A DNA stretch of 64,000 nucleotides from an uncultured Anaerobiospirillum sp. (GTDB lineage: Bacteria; Pseudomonadota; Gammaproteobacteria; Enterobacterales; Succinivibrionaceae), in assembly GCA_944390115.1 (NCBI GenBank), contig CALXOW010000004.1, forward strand, positions 46,036 to 110,035. The letters are read 5' to 3'. A model generated the notes under the pieces. The model searched no databases. It saw only the letters and a list, made by a program, of their open reading frames with translations, and had not been told where the DNA came from. Positions 8,733 through 16,848 of the stretch are shown piece after piece (position 1 is the first letter of the stretch; every line of letters begins with the position of its first letter). The position numbers and the translations under genes were made by a program.

Positions 8733-9278
8733 ATGTCAGAGCAAGCTGATGATTTAGATAGTGGCTTTAAGTCGAAGTCACGCCGTAAGCTTCTTGCCTT
8801 GATTGGCTTGGTGCTCATATTCATCTTGGCGGTGGGCGGTTACGGCACCTATGCTTACTTGTACAACAAGTGGCCATTTAGCTCCTTCACCGGAAGCGAT
8901 GCCGCTGTGGTGGCAGGTGAAAAGAGCATGGCAGATCAAGATGCCGCAGCCTTAATGGCAGATCAATACATTCGCTTTGATTCGGCCTTCACCTTTAACT
9001 TACCAGGCGAGAATCGCCGTGGTCATATGGTGCAGGTTGATGTCGCCTTAGTGGTACATGGCGTACAAAACGCTACGATTGCACAAAAGCATCTGCCTTT
9101 GATCAGCGCCACTATCTCTGAGATTTGCGCGCAGCAAGATTATGAAAGCTTAGCCAGCCCATCGGGTCGTGAGCGTTTCAAGCGCTTGCTGCTTGATGGT
9201 ATCAGAACCAAGCTTACCGGTGTGATCAACGATCCAGTGGTCGAGCAGGTTTTATTTACCAACTTCGTCATGCAGTAA
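8733..9278 (+). CDS. fliL: Flagellar basal-body protein FliL
   Basis: FliL is a single-pass inner-membrane protein that surrounds the stators and supports motor torque. The 181-residue product has a basic cytoplasmic start (SKSRRK), one membrane helix (LLALIGLVLIFILAVGGYG, about residues 20-40) and a periplasmic domain with the family's repeated features, namely a FTFNLPG strand, HMVQVDVALVV and the C-terminal VVEQVLFTNFVMQ. The ribosome site GGAGAG lies seven bases upstream. It begins the fliL-fliM-fliN group; fliM starts 30 bases later. Length and order match gammaproteobacterial flagellar clusters. Confidence 0.93.
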   Translation: MSEQADDLDSGFKSKSRRKLLALIGLVLIFILAVGGYGTYAYLYNKWPFSSFTGSDAAVVAGEKSMADQDAAALMADQYIRFDSAFTFNLPGENRRGHMVQVDVALVVHGVQNATIAQKHLPLISATISEICAQQDYESLASPSGRERFKRLLLDGIRTKLTGVINDPVVEQVLFTNFVMQ

Positions 9279-9308
9279 GCTGGCAGAAGCTAAAGGACAC
9301 GACTTGTT

Positions 9309-10361
9309 ATGACTGAGTTCTTAACACAGGATGAAATCGACGCGCTGCTGCATGGCAACGACGAGACTGAAGACACCCAAGACTTCAACCCCGACGGCCA
9401 AGGCGTAAAACCGTTTGATTTTGGCTCCCAGGAGCGTATCGTCCGTGGACGTATGCCAACCTTGGAGCTGGTTGATGAGCGTTTTGCGCGTCATATGCGC
9501 ATCAGTCTCTTCAACATGATGCGTCACTCGGCCGAAGTTACTTGGATCGGCGTCAAAATGATGAAGTTTGGTGAGTACGTGCAGACCCTGTACGTGCCAA
9601 CCTCACTGAACATGGTGCGCTTCCGTCCACTCAAGGGTACCGCTCTGGTAACCTTAGAGGCGCGTTTAGTCTTCATCTTGGTTGAGAACTTCTTCGGTGG
9701 TGAGGGTCGTTTCCGTGCCAAGATCGAAGGCCGTGAGTTCACCCCAACCGAGCGTCGTATTATTCAAAAGCTTCTGAAGATGGTCTTTGAGGACTATAAG
9801 GAAGCTTGGGCTCCAGTAATGGACGTCGAGTTTGAGTACCTCGACAGTGAAGTTAACCCAGCGATGGCTAATATCGTTAGCCCTTCGGAGATGCTGGTAG
9901 TTAACCAATTCCACATCGACCTCGACGGTGGTGGTGGCGATATGCACATCGCCTTCCCATACTCGATGATCGAGCCAATCCGCGAGCTGTTAGACGCCGG
10001 TGTCCAGTCAGATAAGGGCGACACGGACGTACGCTGGAACAAGGCCTTACGCGAAGAGGTCATGGACGTGCAGGTTGATATGCGCGTTAAGATGTTAGAT
10101 CTCGTCTTAAGCTTAGGCCAAGTGATGGATCTTAAGGCAGGCGATGTCTTGAATGTCGAGATGCCTGAGAACCTCCTCGTCTACATCGAAGATCTGCCAA
10201 GCTACCACGCTAAGTTAGGTCGTACCAAGGACAAGCTGGCGATCAAGATTTCCGATGTCCTCAAGCGTCCTCCTTCAATGAAGAGCGATCTCTCGATCCT
10301 CAAGGGTTCGGGCATCAATATTGAGGATGACGATGACTTTGAAGAGTTTGATGACGACTAA
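9309..10361 (+). CDS. fliM: Flagellar motor switch protein FliM
   Basis: FliM forms the middle of the cytoplasmic C ring and binds CheY-P to reverse rotation. At 350 residues it is of usual length. It begins with the CheY-binding N-terminal peptide (FLTQDEIDALLHG), followed by the CheC-like middle domain with GGEGRF and the C-terminal SpoA domain (DLVLSLGQVMDLKAGDVL...YHAKLGRTKDKLAIKI). The tail is very acidic (IEDDDDFEEFDDD). AAAGGA lies about 13 bases upstream of ATG. It is followed by fliN after 118 bases, an unusually wide gap for this pair. Confidence 0.97.
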   Translation: MTEFLTQDEIDALLHGNDETEDTQDFNPDGQGVKPFDFGSQERIVRGRMPTLELVDERFARHMRISLFNMMRHSAEVTWIGVKMMKFGEYVQTLYVPTSLNMVRFRPLKGTALVTLEARLVFILVENFFGGEGRFRAKIEGREFTPTERRIIQKLLKMVFEDYKEAWAPVMDVEFEYLDSEVNPAMANIVSPSEMLVVNQFHIDLDGGGGDMHIAFPYSMIEPIRELLDAGVQSDKGDTDVRWNKALREEVMDVQVDMRVKMLDLVLSLGQVMDLKAGDVLNVEMPENLLVYIEDLPSYHAKLGRTKDKLAIKISDVLKRPPSMKSDLSILKGSGINIEDDDDFEEFDDD

Positions 10362-10479
10362 TCAGGCCGCCTAAAATGGGGCTCTAGGCTGAGCCCAGTC
10401 CCCTAAGCGTACCTGATAGTCCCGCCGCGAATTTAGAGCAAGTCTCCGGCTTGGTTCCGGAGTGTAGGAGTAAGCCGAA

Positions 10480-10881
10480 ATGTCGGAAATTGATAACACC
10501 GATTGGAGCCAAGGTCTGCCAAGCACTGATGGCGATGGCATGGATGGAGGCATGAACACTGCTGACTTAGAGCAGTTTGAGGATCCTTCCAAGAGCAAAG
10601 CCCCGCTGTCGCGTGAAGAGCGTAAGAAGTTAGATGCGATCTTAGATATTCCTGTTACCATTACGATGGAAGTAGGTCACGCTAAGATCTCGATCCGCAA
10701 CCTCTTACAGTTAAACCAAGGCTCGGTCATTGAGCTGGAGCGTTTAGCTGGTGAGCCGCTGGACGTATTGGTTAATGGCACTCTGATTGCTCACGGCGAA
10801 GTCGTGGTCGTTAATGATAAGTTTGGTATCCGCTTAACTGACGTTATCAGCCAGGTTGAGCGTATCAAGAAGCTGCAATAG
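10480..10881 (+). CDS. fliN: Flagellar motor switch protein FliN
   Basis: FliN forms the base of the C ring and binds FliH and CheY-P. The 133-residue protein has a Gly/Asp-rich variable N-terminus and a C-terminal SpoA domain at about residues 57-130, with DIPVTITMEVGHAKISIRNL, LLQLNQGSVIELERLAGEP and HGEVVVVNDKFGIRLTDVIS. GGAGT lies upstream of ATG. A 9-bp hairpin with a T run sits between this gene and fliO, so fliN may end a transcription unit. Confidence 0.97.
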   Translation: MSEIDNTDWSQGLPSTDGDGMDGGMNTADLEQFEDPSKSKAPLSREERKKLDAILDIPVTITMEVGHAKISIRNLLQLNQGSVIELERLAGEPLDVLVNGTLIAHGEVVVVNDKFGIRLTDVISQVERIKKLQ

Positions 10882-10900
10882 CGCTTCACCATCCTTAAAT

Positions 10901-10941
10901 AAGATTGAGCCTTACAGGCATAAGATCAAGCCTACAGGCGT
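10901..10941 (+). repeat. Two 20-21 bp tandem units after fliN
   Basis: AAGATTGAGCCTTACAGGC and AAGATCAAGCCTACAGGC (units at 10901-10921 and 10922-10941) lie immediately before the fliN terminator hairpin. Confidence 0.55.
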
Positions 10942-10948
10942 AATCCGC

Positions 10949-10988
10949 AAAGTGTCAGCCGTCATCGTCTGGCACTTTTGTGTTTTTT
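10949..10988 (+). terminator. Terminator-like hairpin between fliN and fliO
   Basis: The arms AAAGTGTCA and TGGCACTTT form nine pairs (one G-U) around a 12-base loop. TGTGTTTTTT follows. The hairpin ends 17 bases before the fliO ATG, so it could either end the fliL-M-N transcript or attenuate expression of the export-gate genes. Confidence 0.6.
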
Positions 10989-11004
10989 ATAAGCCCGTTT
11001 TGCT

Positions 11005-12249
11005 ATGCCCGCTCGTATCGCCTTGTGGTCAGCTCTTGCGACCTTAATTTGCACCACCGCTCTAGCTCCAGGGTACGCCGAGGAAAAATCAGCCCCAGAT
11101 CCGCAGCTAATTTCGGCTGCTACCCCCGAAGAGCAAGCTCAGGCACGTGCCCCTGAGATCGCCCCAGCTGCGACCTATCAGGCGCCAGCACCTGAGGCTG
11201 CCGCCCATAAGTCACCAGCACTTGAGGTCGCTGCGCCGCAAGCTGCTACTACGCCGCAAGCTACTGAGCAAGCTACTGCGCCGCAAGCTGCTGACTCTCA
11301 TGCCGCTGATGCTCAAGACGCTGAAACCGCTGCTCCACCAGAGTCTGACTCGGCGCAAGCAGCTGCTGAAGACACACCTGCGGCTCAGAGCACATCTGTG
11401 GCTCAAGCGGGAGCTGCGGCGCCGGGATCCACGGTGGCGCAAGGCAAGAGCTTTGATGATACGCTCGCCAGCTTTAGCCCAGAGGAGCGCCCTAAGCGCT
11501 CAGGACCGCTTGCGGAAAATAACCTCAGTACCGCTGGTGGCATCATTAAGTGGCTGCTCTCCACTATCGCCATTTTGGGCGTAATCGTCCTCTTGGCCTT
11601 CCTGCTTAAGAAGTCGCGCCTGGTGCAGCGCTCAGTTGGCCCCATGTGCTTGGAGGCACAAATGGCGGTCGGCCCAAAAGAGCGCGTGGTGCAGTTGCAA
11701 GTAGGAAAGCGCCATATCCTCTTGGGTGTAACTGCCAATAACGTAAATTTCCTGATGGATTTAACCGAGCCCGAAGAGCCTGACGAGCCGGAGGCTAAGC
11801 CGACGGCGCCTTACACGCGCGCGGAATTTGACCGCTTTGCCGCGCAGTTCATGGCTTATATGCAAGAGCAAAAGGCCTCGGCGTCAGGTAGCGCTGCTAC
11901 TGGCGCTGCTGCGGGCAACGCGGCCTTTAGCGAGGTTTTTGCGCAGGCTTATGACCGCACCACTCAGGCGGCGCAAGCGGCGGGCTTGATGGACACAGCG
12001 GCGCCAGACCATGGGACAGCGCCTGCGGGCAGCCCTAGGGGTGCGTCAGTGGGTAGCACTAGTGCGGCACAGGCTAACACCGCCGAGGTAATTGAGGCGC
12101 TTAAGAACACGCCGTGGGTGGCCGACACTGAGCTTGCTCCTGATGATAGTGAGACCTTGCCGCCGCTGCCTGAGGGTTTGACTAAGGGCACGACCCCTGA
12201 AGAAATTCCGTCTGAGAGCGCTAAAGATAAGCGCAGCGATGCCAACTAG
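11005..12249 (+). CDS. fliO: Flagellar export protein FliO with long periplasmic and cytoplasmic extensions
   Basis: FliO helps assemble the FliP pore of the flagellar export gate. The recognisable part is one membrane helix (IIKWLLSTIAILGVIVLLAFLL, about residues 180-201) followed by the short cytoplasmic domain with MAVGPKERVVQLQVGKRHILLG. A signal-peptide-like start (ALATLICTTALAPGYA-E) precedes about 150 residues of Ala/Pro/Gln-rich repeats. A 160-residue Ala-rich tail follows the domain. Total length is 414, against about 120 for E. coli FliO. No Shine-Dalgarno sequence is visible before ATG 11005, and the frame is closed by TAA 12 bases upstream. Position just before fliP supports the call. 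Confidence 0.85.
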   Translation: MPARIALWSALATLICTTALAPGYAEEKSAPDPQLISAATPEEQAQARAPEIAPAATYQAPAPEAAAHKSPALEVAAPQAATTPQATEQATAPQAADSHAADAQDAETAAPPESDSAQAAAEDTPAAQSTSVAQAGAAAPGSTVAQGKSFDDTLASFSPEERPKRSGPLAENNLSTAGGIIKWLLSTIAILGVIVLLAFLLKKSRLVQRSVGPMCLEAQMAVGPKERVVQLQVGKRHILLGVTANNVNFLMDLTEPEEPDEPEAKPTAPYTRAEFDRFAAQFMAYMQEQKASASGSAATGAAAGNAAFSEVFAQAYDRTTQAAQAAGLMDTAAPDHGTAPAGSPRGASVGSTSAAQANTAEVIEALKNTPWVADTELAPDDSETLPPLPEGLTKGTTPEEIPSESAKDKRSDAN

Positions 12250-12324
12250 CTCTAGCTTGGTGTAATTTGGCGCGAACTTGGCTTGCGCTCTAGTGGGTAA
12301 ATGACCGATTTGTGAGGAAAGAGA

Positions 12325-13152
12325 ATGTTTTATAGCAACCTGAGTCGAGACGAGGCGCGCGCGCACCTTGCGGGGCTAAAACGCCTCTTTGTCGGTTCGC
12401 TGCTCCTTGCGCTCATCTCGGGATTTATTTTGTACTGGTCGTCGTCGGCTGCGTACGCTGCCGATCTCGATATGACTGCCTTTACCGTTAAGACGAACCC
12501 TGACGGCACCCAGGACTATTCGATTTCGCTGCAAGTGGTCATGCTCATGACGCTTTTGACCTTCTTGCCGTCGATTATCATTATGACGACCTCCTTTGTG
12601 CGTATCGTGGTGGTCTTGGCGATTTTGCGTCAGGCGCTGGGTTTACAGAGCTCGCCATCCAATCAAATCTTAATTGGCCTGGCGCTCTTTATGACCTTGT
12701 ACATCATGACCCCGACCTTAAATCGCATCTACAATGAGGCCATTGTCCCGTACGCTAATGACGAGATCCAAGCCCGTGAAGCGATCGAAATCGGCCAACG
12801 CCCGCTGCATCAGTTCATGCGCGAGCAGACACGTATGTCGGACTTAAACGCCTTTATGGAGTATGCCGATGTCCATGTCAGCACCGTCGAGGAAGTGCCA
12901 CTGCATGTCCTGATTCCGGCCTTCGTGGTCTCCGAGCTTAAGACCGCGTTCCAAATCGGCTTTATGCTTTTCTTGCCGTTCCTCATCATTGACTTGGTGG
13001 TCGCATCCATCCTCATGGCTATGGGTATGATGATGCTCTCGCCTATGATCGTGTCCTTGCCGTTCAAGCTGATGCTCTTCGTGTTGGTCGACGGCTGGAC
13101 CTTGATTATGGGTACCTTAGTGGCGTCCTACGGTATTGGAGTGCCCGCGTAG
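12325..13152 (+). CDS. fliP: Flagellar export-gate pore protein FliP
   Basis: FliP makes the five-subunit core of the export gate through which flagellar proteins cross the inner membrane. The product (275 residues) has an N-terminal signal sequence ending SSSAAYA-A at about residue 45. The family core follows: TSFVRIVVVLAILRQALG, the segment NQILIGLALFMT, HVLIPAFVVSELKTAFQIGF and MMMLSPMIVSLPFKLMLFVLVDGW. GAGGAAAG lies seven bases before ATG. A repeat array begins inside its last codons and runs to fliQ. Confidence 0.97.
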   Translation: MFYSNLSRDEARAHLAGLKRLFVGSLLLALISGFILYWSSSAAYAADLDMTAFTVKTNPDGTQDYSISLQVVMLMTLLTFLPSIIIMTTSFVRIVVVLAILRQALGLQSSPSNQILIGLALFMTLYIMTPTLNRIYNEAIVPYANDEIQAREAIEIGQRPLHQFMREQTRMSDLNAFMEYADVHVSTVEEVPLHVLIPAFVVSELKTAFQIGFMLFLPFLIIDLVVASILMAMGMMMLSPMIVSLPFKLMLFVLVDGWTLIMGTLVASYGIGVPA

Positions 13153-13215
13153 GGGATAGGGGTGCCCGGTAGGGATTAACCGCGCAGGGCATAAGTGGGC
13201 CCACGTAGGGCATAG
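13141..13215 (+). repeat. Degenerate tandem repeat overlapping the fliP 3' end
   Basis: Four units of about 16-21 bp share GTGCCCGCGTAGGG-like sequence (13141, 13162, 13181, 13197). The first unit contains the last fliP codons and its TAG stop. The unit seems to have been copied out of the gene end into the fliP-fliQ spacer. Confidence 0.55.
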
Positions 13216-13234
13216 TTTTATTAGGGAGGCATCG

Positions 13235-13504
13235 ATGGGGCCAGAGGTTTTTGTTGAGGTGGTGCGCTCGGCCTTAGGCTTAGTGGCGATCCTAGTGTCT
13301 GCATCCATTCTGCCCTCGCTGTGTGTGGGCTTGATGGTGTCCGTGTTCCAAGCGGCCACTTCGATTAACGAGCAGACCTTGTCGTTCTTGCCGCGTCTTC
13401 TCATCACCGTTTTAGGCTTGATGTGGGGCGCGCATTGGGGCTTGACCAAGCTGATGGAATTTTTCTTTGAGCTGGTGCATTCCATCCCCTCGGTGATCGC
13501 CTAA
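13235..13504 (+). CDS. fliQ: Flagellar export-gate protein FliQ
   Basis: FliQ is a small two-helix protein of the FliPQR export gate. The 89-residue length matches the family. Two membrane segments flank the conserved VFQAATSINEQTLSFLPRLL motif. GGGAGG precedes the ATG by about five bases. fliR starts 15 bases after its stop, so the two are co-transcribed. Confidence 0.97.
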   Translation: MGPEVFVEVVRSALGLVAILVSASILPSLCVGLMVSVFQAATSINEQTLSFLPRLLITVLGLMWGAHWGLTKLMEFFFELVHSIPSVIA

Positions 13505-13519
13505 AGAGGGATTGACGTC

Positions 13520-14320
13520 ATGGGTATCAATTTCCTTGAGCCGTTCATGCTCAATTCGATTGATTCGATCATGTGGCCGTTGTGCCGCGTGGGCGGCTTC
13601 CTCATGGCGTTTATGGTCTTTAGCGCAGGCTCAGTGCCGACGCGTGTACGCGCCTTGCTCGCGCTCACGATCACCGTGTGCTTTTTGCCTAATATCCCGG
13701 CGGTGCGCACTGACATTCAGTCCTTTTCGGTCTTAGGCATTGTCACCACGATTTCGCAGGTGGTGATTGGCGCCGGTATCGGCTTTATGACCCAGTACTT
13801 GGCGCAGTGCTTTGTGCTGGCAGGCCAAGCGGTGGCGATGCAGACTGGTTTAGGCTTTGCCTCCTTAGTTGACCCGGTCTCAGGCACCAATGCGCCAATT
13901 ATCGGCCAGTTCTTTACCGTGCTGTGTACCTTGGTGTTCTTTGCCGTCGACGGCCATTTAGTCTTTATTCGGCTCTTGCTGTTGAGTTTTGAGACTATCC
14001 CCATTGCGCCCGGCGCCTTTACCCCACCGGGGCTTGAAGCCATCATCTTCTTTGGCGCGACTATGTTCCAATGTGCCCTGTCGACCGCCTTTGCCGCGAT
14101 CTGCACCTTGCTTGTGGTTAACTTCACCTTCGGTGTTATGACCCGCGCCGCACCGCAGCTCAACGTCTTCTCGATGGGCTTTGCCATCGCCTTAATCGTG
14201 GGCATGTTCGTGCTCATGATCAGTCTCAATGCCTTCATGGGCAATTTCACGATCGCGATCAACACGCTGATGAGCGACACCTGCACCTTGATGGGCACCT
14301 CGTGCGAAGGCATTTTCTAG
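13520..14320 (+). CDS. fliR: Flagellar export-gate protein FliR
   Basis: FliR completes the FliPQR gate. The 266 residues are almost wholly hydrophobic, with the family features PLCRVGGFLMAFMVFSAG near the start, a conserved GIGFMTQYLAQCFVLAGQAV region and VMTRAAPQLNVFSMGFAI near the end. GAGGG lies eight bases before ATG. In many bacteria flhB follows fliR directly. Here a 350-bp noncoding gap and an unrelated operon follow instead, so flhB and flhA must lie elsewhere. Confidence 0.97.
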   Translation: MGINFLEPFMLNSIDSIMWPLCRVGGFLMAFMVFSAGSVPTRVRALLALTITVCFLPNIPAVRTDIQSFSVLGIVTTISQVVIGAGIGFMTQYLAQCFVLAGQAVAMQTGLGFASLVDPVSGTNAPIIGQFFTVLCTLVFFAVDGHLVFIRLLLLSFETIPIAPGAFTPPGLEAIIFFGATMFQCALSTAFAAICTLLVVNFTFGVMTRAAPQLNVFSMGFAIALIVGMFVLMISLNAFMGNFTIAINTLMSDTCTLMGTSCEGIF

Positions 14321-14675
14321 CCTAAAAGTCATTACAGAAGGCTCACTGCAATTGATGACTCGGGCTAAGTCTTAGCGAGAGTCGTTTGGGTCAATACCCC
14401 GGTCAATTGCGCTGTGCTCTTAACCTGAGCTGTGCTGCTAAGAAACTCCAATTATTTGCGGCTAAAAATGCGTTATGATTGTACCTATACAGGATTCCGA
14501 TCCTATTGCCTGTAGGCAGGGCGTAACTGCTTGAGCGCTCTTGTTGATAGCGGTTCTCGTTTGCTTGTCATTGCGTGAAGCCTATTTCAGGATCTGAGTC
14601 CTAAATACTTAGTCAGTGTACTAAGATCCGCTGCGATTTTAGCCGTCTAAACTCAGAAGCTGCAAGGTGACAGTT
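14321..14675 (+). other. Noncoding gap with small hairpins upstream of the accessory operon
   Basis: No gene was seen. The gap marks the change from flagellar genes to the accessory operon. It has a TATGAT hexamer near 14474, without a clear -35. Nested arms follow: ACAGG-AGGAT/ATCCT-CCTGT around 14490-14520, then CTTAGT/ACTAAG near 14610-14630. These could form a folded leader or operators for the downstream pair, but the evidence is weak. Confidence 0.35.
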
Positions 14676-16826
14676 ATGGTGTGGTTTCAGAAACATGCGC
14701 GCTTGAACTCCCCTTATTCAGGTTATGGCAGGCAATTTGGAGCGCCAGGTGGCTCATATGAACCTGAAAGCCCAATCAGGAGACTTACCAAGGATGCTTA
14801 CGCTCAAGCTAAGCAAGGACAGGTGGCAGCAGCGCTGAGTTTGCTCGAGCAATATGAAGCCACCTATCGCAATGAGCTTGATTTTTGGAAATGCTACATC
14901 CATTGCTTGTCCAAGCTCTGTTGGCAAGATCACAGTAATTTCGCGCAGGATGAGGCATGGTGCGCGCTCTTTGAACAGCGCATGCAAATGCTTATGCGCG
15001 ATAGCTCTGAGGCCCGCAACCATAAGAGCTTTGATGAAGTTTTGTCAACAACTAATAGTTTTGATCAGCACATTCTCAAAGCGCTGAAATCGTTGCAGAA
15101 CTTGCGTGAAGAGCACTTGAGGCCGCCGCAGCAAGTTGCGCTCTTGCAGCAGGCTAAGGATGCCGCCAATAGCAAGAACAATCGTCAGGCGCTAGCACTA
15201 TATCAAGAAGCTATGGCCTGGGGGCCGCTCCCTGAAGCTGCTCTAAATAGCGTTGGATGGTGTATCTACCGATGCATAAAAGAAGAGATCGCCTCTCCAC
15301 GCGTGCAACTCAAACAGATTGAACAGCTCTTTGGTCTTTATCTGCAATGCTGTCCTGAGCCACAGCCGGGCCTTTTGCATTCCTTAATGTTTGTCCAACT
15401 TAGCAATATCTGTAAAGGGATCAATGACCAAAATGATCCCCAGAAAGAAAAAGGTGGCCAGCACTTTTACGGTGGCTACGATTTCAATGCCTGGTTGTGG
15501 CTCAAGCACATGGATGTGCTCAATACCCTCCAAAACGAAGATCTATATAGCAAACTTAGTGAAGACGGCAAAGAATATGACCCTCTGGTGATCGGGCTGC
15601 TGCGTCATGTGGCGAAGTTTGAGATCAACCAGATCAAGATGAGCAACAAGAAAGCTCAGGGCGGGGAGCGCATTGATTTGACGCCCGAGCAGGGTGAGCT
15701 GGCCAATTATCTGATTGCAGCAATTAGCAAATACCGCTCCTATGATCAGTCCAATAATCGCATTTGGCTCGACTATTACCAAGCTCAACTCCTCTATTGG
15801 ACGCAACGCTACGACGAGGCTTCTTCTCTGTATCGTTCTTTGGTGCAGCAAAAGAGTACTGAGTACTGGATGTGGAGCTCTTTGGCTAAAAGCTATGCTA
15901 AGCAGGGTGGTATAGCTGATAACTCGTTGATACAAAAAGGGGCGCAGTGCTTTGCGCAAGCGATTATGTGTCACCCTCAGAGCTCGGTTCTACCTTCACT
16001 TTACGTGCAAGCAGCCTGGGTTTTTAAGCAATGTGGCTATAGCAGCGTAGCGCAATTTCTTAAAGATGAGGCCACGAAGGATATACCATGGGCACCGCGT
16101 GCGAGCCGGGCACGGATTTGGATTGGCCCTGTCTCTAGTGATGATAAGGCTCAAGCTCAGGACGCATCACCTGAAGATGCGGCCCAGACTCTTATAGAGA
16201 CCCTCGCCAGTGAGGCCTCGGCAGAGCTGTACTCAGAACTGTCGTGGTATCACGCTAATTTGGGGCAAGCTTTTACCCAAAAGCCTAAAAACTCCAATAA
16301 AGCAGACTCTGGTAAAGGAGATGAACGAAAGCGCCGTACGATTTTGGTTAAATATCCTGGCTATGAGTTGCCGCTTAAGATCTCTATTAATGAAGAGCCA
16401 AGTTTGCGTAAGTTGCCGTTAGGGGTACCTTTGGAAGCGCGTGTGGAACGCGATGGATTTGATAGTAAAGGTGCACCGCGCTTTGTGGTGCGGCAGTTGC
16501 GCCTGCGGAGCTCAGAGCAAGCTGAGTCATGGGATTTGGTGCCGCTGCGTGCCTTAGTGATCACTAAGGTTGACAATGATGCTCATAAATATCACTTCCG
16601 CTATAACCGTGAGATTCATGGCACTCTGCCTTTTAATCTGCTGACCATCAAAAAGGGCTCAGAGCGTAGTGAACTGCCGCTTAAGCCCGGTGCAGTCTTT
16701 GAGTCGCGTCTTGGGGCGCAGCCGCGCTCAGGCTTTGTGGCCAGCATTTGCTTGGATGCGGCTTATCCGACTAACAAAGATCCTTTGCCTGAGGCGCTTA
16801 ACTATGTACGTAGTGACGAGGATTAA
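14676..16826 (+). CDS. Helical-repeat (TPR-like) protein with C-terminal OB/S1-CSD-like domains
   Basis: The first gene of a two-gene operon; the helicase starts 22 bases after its stop. ATG 14676 has AAGG eight bases upstream (a GTG at 14667 is the alternative). Residues about 25-500 are helical with TPR-like pairs, for example AYAQAKQGQVAAALSLLEQYE, NRQALALYQEAMAWGPLPEAA and YWTQRYDEASSLYRSLVQQ. A charged linker (NSNKADSGKGDERKRR) precedes about 160 residues that look like two small beta-barrels: LPLGVPLEARVERDG...KGAPRFVVRQLRLR, and ALVITKVDNDAHKYHFRY...GTLPFNLLTI. This architecture recalls the TPR plus S1/CSD-like proteins linked to TOTE-type conflict systems. That link is from memory and tentative. 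No enzymatic motif was seen. Leucine codons are mixed, unlike the TTA-dominated neighbours. Confidence 0.55.
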   Translation: MVWFQKHARLNSPYSGYGRQFGAPGGSYEPESPIRRLTKDAYAQAKQGQVAAALSLLEQYEATYRNELDFWKCYIHCLSKLCWQDHSNFAQDEAWCALFEQRMQMLMRDSSEARNHKSFDEVLSTTNSFDQHILKALKSLQNLREEHLRPPQQVALLQQAKDAANSKNNRQALALYQEAMAWGPLPEAALNSVGWCIYRCIKEEIASPRVQLKQIEQLFGLYLQCCPEPQPGLLHSLMFVQLSNICKGINDQNDPQKEKGGQHFYGGYDFNAWLWLKHMDVLNTLQNEDLYSKLSEDGKEYDPLVIGLLRHVAKFEINQIKMSNKKAQGGERIDLTPEQGELANYLIAAISKYRSYDQSNNRIWLDYYQAQLLYWTQRYDEASSLYRSLVQQKSTEYWMWSSLAKSYAKQGGIADNSLIQKGAQCFAQAIMCHPQSSVLPSLYVQAAWVFKQCGYSSVAQFLKDEATKDIPWAPRASRARIWIGPVSSDDKAQAQDASPEDAAQTLIETLASEASAELYSELSWYHANLGQAFTQKPKNSNKADSGKGDERKRRTILVKYPGYELPLKISINEEPSLRKLPLGVPLEARVERDGFDSKGAPRFVVRQLRLRSSEQAESWDLVPLRALVITKVDNDAHKYHFRYNREIHGTLPFNLLTIKKGSERSELPLKPGAVFESRLGAQPRSGFVASICLDAAYPTNKDPLPEALNYVRSDED

Positions 16827-16848
16827 TAGGATTTAGGTGGGATAAAGT

